A DNA stretch of 14,387 bases from Circinella minor (taxonomy: Eukaryota; Mucoromycota; Mucoromycetes; Mucorales; Lichtheimiaceae): contig JAEPRB010000539.1 of the NCBI GenBank assembly GCA_016758965.1, positions 1-14,387 of the forward strand. Direction: 5' to 3'. A model generated the notes under the pieces. That model saw nothing but the letters and a program-made list of their open reading frames with translations. It searched no databases and was not told where the DNA came from. The position numbers and the translations under genes are program-made. Of the stretch, positions 9,652 to 14,387 are shown in pieces; positions within the stretch are counted from its first letter, which is position 1; each line of letters opens with the position of its first letter.

Positions 9652-10834
9652 GAGGAAGGGGTTGGTTAAATAATTATTATAGCATATTTTTCAGTTATCA
9701 TATAATACAACAGAAAAAGTGGAATTTATCTAGTATAATAGCAATAAATTAAAGTAAAAGAGGCTGTTAATTATTTTTTGATAAAAATATTTCATGCATT
9801 TATTTAATTAAAAATAAAAAATAACCATGAACAATGCCATATGATAAAAATACAGTTTACTTGGCCTTTTATTCTTGAGCTTAAAATGATATGCTTTTTA
9901 TATATATATGGATACAATTTATATTTCTTTGTCTATTAAAGTTTGCTTTTGTCCGTTACATTTTAAAATAGAATCATTTTTTTTTTATTGTATCACTTAG
10001 CAGCAATTCACCACCACTAGCGACTCAATAATAGTATACATAATACTAATAGGTCATCTGATCTTTCCGCATGGGTTGTTATTTTAAAGAAAATTTCACA
10101 CCTACTGGTGGCAGTAGCTGGTAAATATTATGCGGTAATAAAAAGTTCACTAAATTGAAAAATCTTTAATTTAGTTTAAAACAGTTGCACATAATAGTGC
10201 TCAGATTTCAAACAGTAACAGAAGAAAAATAATATTGGAGTGAAATTATCGTGCTATTTATTTACTAATAGTATTATCATTAATACTTCTATTTGTTATT
10301 TATACAACAATTATAATTAAATATATTTTATCGGGGAGGAACGGAATTATTTTCATTTCTACTTTACCATAACAGCATGTGTCCTCTCTCCATTTAAAAG
10401 GTTGGAAAACGAAAATACATGTAGTACGTATGCTCTTTATAATAGAACCAATGACTCTTAGTTATATAATCTGTAAAAAATCTTAGTAGCGACATTGATA
10501 GTGAATGACAACAACACCGTTGGAGAATAAAATTAAGAGCCTTCAGAAGCTTATTATAATCTTCAACCTCATAATATTCATCATGTAAAAAAAAAGCACA
10601 AATATGTCAACATAAAAACACCATTTGTATAAGTTAAAATCAGTTTTATTGAATAAATAAAAAGTCGTTATCTTCTACTCAAATCCTATTTTATTAGTGT
10701 CGTCATGGTATAACAAGCGTCTTTCCATTATAAGACTAACTCACATGCTCTAAACATAATATACTCTTATATTACATTACTATGCCCATAAACGATCTTA
10801 TAATGCGGTAAATCAACAGTTATATATACTATAT

Positions 10835-10851
10835 GCCCCGGATGCGCGGGC
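10835..10851. promoter_or_regulatory. GC-rich imperfect inverted spot upstream of the oxidase
   Basis: GCCCCGGATGCGCGGGC is an isolated GC-rich patch with GCCC/GGGC outer arms, followed at 10863-10869 by TCGCGGA. It sits about 400 bases before the oxidase start codon in AT-rich DNA. CGG-type half sites are typical targets of fungal zinc-cluster regulators, so an upstream activating site is possible. No factor can be named. Confidence 0.25.
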
Positions 10852-11097
10852 AACATTCTTTTTCGCGGAGTATAATATTACTTTCTCTAGGTGGGATGGA
10901 TCGACCATTCTTTTTAATTGGTTCAAAGTGGGATAGATAGTAGCTACAAGTTATCTATACCAGGAAATAAAAGATAAATGATACATTCATCATCTATCAA
11001 ATAATTCTATAACAGTAATTTTCTAATTATTTTGCTGGATGTGAGTTTTGTATATGAATGTAAATTACAAACGTAAGGCTTGCTAGAAATTCAAAAG

Positions 11098-11107
11098 TAT
11101 ATAAATA
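11098..11107 (+). promoter_or_regulatory. TATA box of the oxidase gene
   Basis: TATATAAATA is a strong TATA consensus 135-144 bases before the ATG at 11242. Transcription would be expected to start some 25-40 bases downstream, just before or at the edge of the CT repeat, so the CT/GT tract would lie in the 5' UTR. Confidence 0.55.
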
Positions 11108-11141
11108 GACCCACCATTTTTTGCACTTTTCACCATTGGTA

Positions 11142-11145
<4 letters not shown>

Positions 11146-11205
<60 letters not shown>
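11146..11205 (+). repeat. Compound microsatellite (CT)15(GT)15
   Basis: Fifteen perfect CT units (11146-11175) are followed without interruption by fifteen perfect GT units (11176-11205). It lies between the TATA box and the start codon, ending 36 bases before the ATG. The CT half can form polypurine/polypyrimidine structures and the GT half can form Z-DNA; in RNA it would be a CU-rich then GU-rich leader. The tract is expected to vary in length between strains. Confidence 0.97.
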
Positions 11206-11207
<2 letters not shown>

Positions 11208-11241
11208 TGTATTTTTTTTGTACTATATACATTTATAAATC

Positions 11242-13069
11242 ATGTCCTCTTACATACTACCTCCCCCCTCTGGCTCCAAGATTATTATTGTTGGTGCTGG
11301 TGCATTTGGATTATCTACTGCTTATGCTTTATCATTGAAGAACAAATACGAAATTTGGGTATTTGACCGTGATCAAATCCCTATTCCTGATGCTGCATCT
11401 ACTGGTGTGTAGTAAATTTTTGATTATTTATTACACGTGTTCTGTTAATCAATTTATAATAACATTATTAAAGGTTGACGGTCGACGCGTTATTGATTAA
11501 GATTTTTATTTCTTAATGTGTTATTATCTACTATAATAGATATAAGCAAGGTTGTTCGTATGGATTATGGTGCTGCGACACAAAATATGCAATTAATGAT
11601 TGAAGGGTTGCCTATCTGGAAACAATGGAACAAGGAACGCAAGGCCAAAGGAAAAACCCCTGTTTTTTATAAAACAGGCGCAGTATTTTTCTCGCAAAAT
11701 AACAAATATACTGACTATAGTGCAGCAAGCATAAAACATATCCGCGAAGCTGGTTATGGTCATGTGATTGAAGAATTAACTGGAAAAGATATTGTAGATC
11801 GATTTCCTCATTTTAAAGGTGCTGTTGAGAATGGTTATAATCTTGCCTATTTAAACAAAGAAGCAGGTAATATATATTCAGGCGTATATGCACCTATTTT
11901 TTTTATCAATTATTATTTTTATTTTAAGCTACCAACTCATTTTGACACATTCATTCATACAATCTAAATAATTTTCTTGTTTTTATCATTTTTTTAACAG
12001 GATGGTGTGATTCAAGTGAAGCAATCAAACATATATATGAAAAGTGTGTAAACAATGGCGTGCGATTTGTACTAGGTCCCAATATTGGTTGCTTCGAAAA
12101 GCTTTATCAGCAAGGCAACAAGGTGCTGGGAATTCAGACCAAGGACCAAAAAATTCATTATAGTGATCGTGTCATTATAGCAGCAGGTCCTTGGACAGCG
12201 GGTTTGATTGACTTGGGGGACAAGTTGACTGCCACAGGTCAAATTGTTGTTCACTTTAAGCCGCCTGCTTCATCGATCTTTAGTCAAATCAAAAATCAAC
12301 CTGTCTGGTCCGCTGATCCAGGATTTTATGGTTTTCCTATGACTTCAGAGGGTAAACTCAAAGTTGCTTTACATTCGTTGGGTTATTATAATCAACGTAC
12401 AAGTGATGGTAAATCTGTTCCAAGAACCCAGGTCACACATCGAAATGATACTATTCCTATCAAAGCTCTTAAGGAATTCCGTGAGTTTTTATCTAAATTT
12501 TTCCCGCAAACGTCAACAATGGATGTACATTATTCTCGTGTATGCTGGTAAGTTTATATTAATGTGTGGGGAAAAACGTTAAAATAAACCAATAATTCAT
12601 GTAACAAGTAAAAATGTTGTTTTATTAAACATTTCTTCATTTTAGGTATTCTGATTCTCAAGATAGTAACTTTTTGGTTGCACCACATCCTAACTTGGAA
12701 AATATAATCATTGCGTCTGGTGATTCTGGCCATGGAATGAAGTAAGAGTCGTAATAATAAATAGTAGAAATAATAAATAATTAAAAGCATGATCCTGTTG
12801 TTAATTCTAGTGAATAAACTGATATTTTCATGTTTGTTAGATTCCTTCCTGTTGTCGGTTTAAAAATTGCTCAAATTGTAGAAGGTCTTGACACGGATTA
12901 TAGTCGTGCTTGGGGATGGAGAGAAGTCAATGGTAGCTCTGCTGCTTTTGATGCTATGCGTGCCGGCAAATCTGTGGATTTGAAACCTTTACAATTAGAA
13001 GATCCAAACAATGATGAAACAAGAATGTGTACAGCAACTGATCTTAAGGCTACTATTTCTAAACTCTAA
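11242..13069 (+). CDS. Peroxisomal FAD amine oxidase (fructosyl amino acid / saccharopine / sarcosine oxidase family)
   Basis: Five exons (11242-11404, 11540-11866, 12001-12547, 12646-12741, 12841-13069) join in frame to 453 residues, a usual family length. The N-terminus holds the dinucleotide-binding fold: GAGAFG (18-23) and an acidic residue ending strand 2 (D42), followed by DISKVVRMDYG (55-65), a region typical of fructosyl amine oxidases. AAGPWTAGL lies mid-protein. C345 in VCWYSDS aligns with the cysteine that carries covalent FAD in sarcosine oxidases and amadoriases. SGDSGHGMK (370-378) matches the C-terminal flavin-binding GxSGHGFK-type motif. The protein ends in SKL, a canonical PTS1, so it should act in the peroxisome, oxidising a secondary amine such as a fructosyl amino acid, sarcosine, pipecolate or saccharopine with release of hydrogen peroxide. 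Substrate cannot be decided by eye. All introns have GT-AG ends. The start is the first in-frame ATG before the Rossmann motif. Confidence 0.93.
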
Positions 13070-14277
13070 AAAAGTTTCAAGGGAAGAAAAAACTATTAAG
13101 TAATAATTCCTGTTGTATAAAGCTTCACCATATAATATAATTTACCACTACACACTCTTTGCTCTCTACATATTTTTCTTTGGTTTTTATTTTTGCAAAT
13201 AAACTTACATATATATTCTTTTGGTACTCGTGTTTTTTATTCGGGCTTACATTTGCTATCCTATAAGAGATATTAAAAAAAAATATTTATGGGATCATGC
13301 TGAAAAGTATGCAAATCTTTGAAATTCAAATAAACTAATATTAATGTCAATACATTTCCTCTTGTGAAGACTCCGGTACTACTTACCACTATTTTTTTAT
13401 GTTGATTAAACAAAATAATAATAAATAATATATTATAGAAGAATGGTAAATAGTTACTAAATGCTCTACACAATTAATTCGTTTCTTGGCACATTTACGC
13501 TATTTAAATTTTTGTTATTTGCTATTTTTCATTTATAGAATAGTAATAAAAGGCATACTTTTATTATTTGATGTTTAGCTTGTAGTATAGACAATAAAAA
13601 ATTGCAGTACTGCTTGACACATAGCTTCATCATCATATACTAAACTGGTTTTCTTTTCACTTAATAGCATTTATTGGTTCAATGTGGAAAACAAGATATA
13701 AACTCTATGTACAATAGAAATTGGGTCAGAGCTTACTATTACATTATTATAGTACTACAGATTTTTGTTTCGGCTGGTACTGAAGTCTAATGACAATAGA
13801 CCAAAAAAATCGTGTATCTATGGATATCATCATAGCAACTATGTAATTCATATGATGCTGACTCCTCATCGTGACAGTAAGCATAAGAGAGACAAAGCTG
13901 AAAACATAGCTGAAATTGACTAATATTAAGTCTCCTTCTTTTTAGATATACTCCTTCTGATTATTTATAATTATTACCATCATTTCTTTTTTCAATTAAT
14001 ACTTCTTGCTTAGCAATTACATTACAACAATCACCATCGTGATACTGTAATTAATGCGTAAGATTAATTACTTTATTATTATTATCAATATATATATTAT
14101 GTTATATTCCGCAGCACTTTCAGAAAACACTAATATCTCCATCACAATTATTAATTAACTTTTTCCTTTCATTATTCTATATTATATTTGACTGCAGTGT
14201 TATCTGCTAAAATATATTATGATAAAAAAACCATTATTATTATATAATAGTAATAAGTGATACACTGGACCTAAAAG
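13070..14277. other. AT-rich intergenic region downstream of the oxidase
   Basis: This stretch contains the oxidase 3' UTR and then low-complexity AT-rich DNA with no sizeable open frame, no recognised motif and no tRNA boxes. The minus-strand frame at 13273-13473 is a short, hydrophobic, AT-driven frame without recognisable features. The next gene, if any, lies beyond the window. Confidence 0.6.
13198..13203 (+). terminator. Poly(A) signal of the oxidase gene
   Basis: AATAAA lies about 130 bases after the stop codon, preceded by a T-rich tract and followed by TACATATATAT and TTTTGG sequences. Spacing and context suit 3' end formation of the oxidase mRNA. Confidence 0.55.
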
Positions 14278-14387
14278 GTAGTTTGAGAAAATGGGTCTTG
14301 CTAAAACTTTTGGGTTTGAGCTGGTTTGAGCGGCTCAAACGCCCCTGAATGATTTGAGCTGGCTCAAACCGCTCAAATCAGTAGTTT
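14278..14387. repeat. Palindrome-rich repeat patch, possible mobile-element end
   Basis: The heptamer TTTGAGC occurs at 14315-14321, 14325-14331 and 14353-14359, and its complement GCTCAAA at 14333-14339, 14362-14368 and 14371-14377. Adjacent copies form tight hairpins: 14325-14339 with a 1-base loop and 14353-14368 with a 2-base loop. The segments about 14313-14340 and 14351-14379 are also imperfect reverse complements of each other, allowing one larger stem. The heptamer GTAGTTT occurs at 14278-14284 and again at the window end, 14381-14387. The patch is clearly GC-richer than its flank. It could be a transposon terminal repeat, a MITE fragment or a satellite unit; the window end prevents a decision. 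Confidence 0.6.

Larger units (their letters stand above)
8177..11097. other. Long AT-rich intergenic region, no recognised gene
   Basis: About 2.9 kb without a convincing gene. It holds the sorting-nexin 3' UTR with a possible AATAAA at 8553, a G-rich quadruplex motif at 9296-9321, a 17-base A run at 9635-9651, and a GC-rich spot at 10835-10870. Open frames are short and made of AT-rich codons, including a minus-strand frame at 8786-9019 that shows no motif. I see no tRNA boxes and no paired terminal repeats that would mark a mobile element. An unrecognised noncoding RNA cannot be excluded. Confidence 0.55.

Noticed and set aside
3644..10497. A shared 13-base word TTAGTAGCGACAT at about 3644 and about 10485
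   Set aside because: A repeat of this length is expected about once by chance in a window this size, and the flanks do not match.
10915..10932. GGTTCAAAGTGG, similar to a tRNA B box
   Set aside because: The consensus end is missing, there is no A box at the right distance upstream, and no cloverleaf can be drawn.
11121..11366. 81-codon plus-strand frame over the CT/GT repeat
   Set aside because: It is created by the microsatellite (Leu-Ser then Val-Cys repeats) and overlaps the true oxidase exon 1 in another frame.
13273..13473. 66-codon minus-strand frame
   Set aside because: AT-driven Ile/Phe/Asn-rich sequence in intergenic DNA, with no motif or adjacent exons.
1..14387. CRISPR array, prokaryotic operon or phage system
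   Set aside because: No regularly spaced direct repeats and no ribosome-binding-site-led gene strings were seen. The genes have spliceosomal introns and eukaryotic domains.

Overview
The window looks like nuclear DNA of an AT-rich, intron-containing fungus. Three intron-bearing protein genes can be rebuilt with GT-AG introns (68-224 bp), separated by long AT-rich intergenic DNA with homopolymers and microsatellites. An early-diverging lineage such as Mucoromycota is my best guess, from gene style and composition only; it is not proven. I see no bacterial operons, CRISPR array, phage genes, rRNA or tRNA.

Layout. Bases 1-2232: intergenic, no convincing gene, one weak coding-like island at 778-963. 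Bases 2233-3178, minus strand: a five-exon gene for a 191-residue four-span membrane protein that resembles Kei1, the regulatory subunit of fungal inositol phosphorylceramide (IPC) synthase. Bases 3179-4887: a divergent intergenic region with candidate promoters for the genes on either side. Bases 4888-8176, plus strand: a three-exon gene for a 986-residue ER-anchored sorting nexin (membrane hairpin, PXA, PX, Nexin_C; no RGS domain), in the Mdm1/SNX19 style. Bases 8177-11097: about 2.9 kb without a recognisable gene, but with a strong G-quadruplex motif near 9296. Bases 11098-13203, plus strand: TATA box, a (CT)15(GT)15 tract in the presumed 5' UTR, a five-exon gene for a 453-residue FAD amine oxidase of the fructosyl-amino-acid/saccharopine/sarcosine oxidase family ending in the peroxisomal signal SKL, then an AATAAA signal. 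Bases 13070-14277: AT-rich intergenic. Bases 14278-14387: a GC-richer patch packed with inverted TTTGAGC/GCTCAAA copies, probably the edge of a mobile element or other repeat cut by the window end.

How the genes relate. The Kei1-like and Mdm1-like genes are head-to-head. By family knowledge both act in endomembrane lipid biology: Kei1 in Golgi sphingolipid synthesis, Mdm1 at ER-vacuole contacts. Co-regulation is possible but is inference only. The oxidase is a separate peroxisomal metabolic gene. I found no previously undescribed multi-gene system; the most unusual DNA is the palindrome cluster at the right edge.
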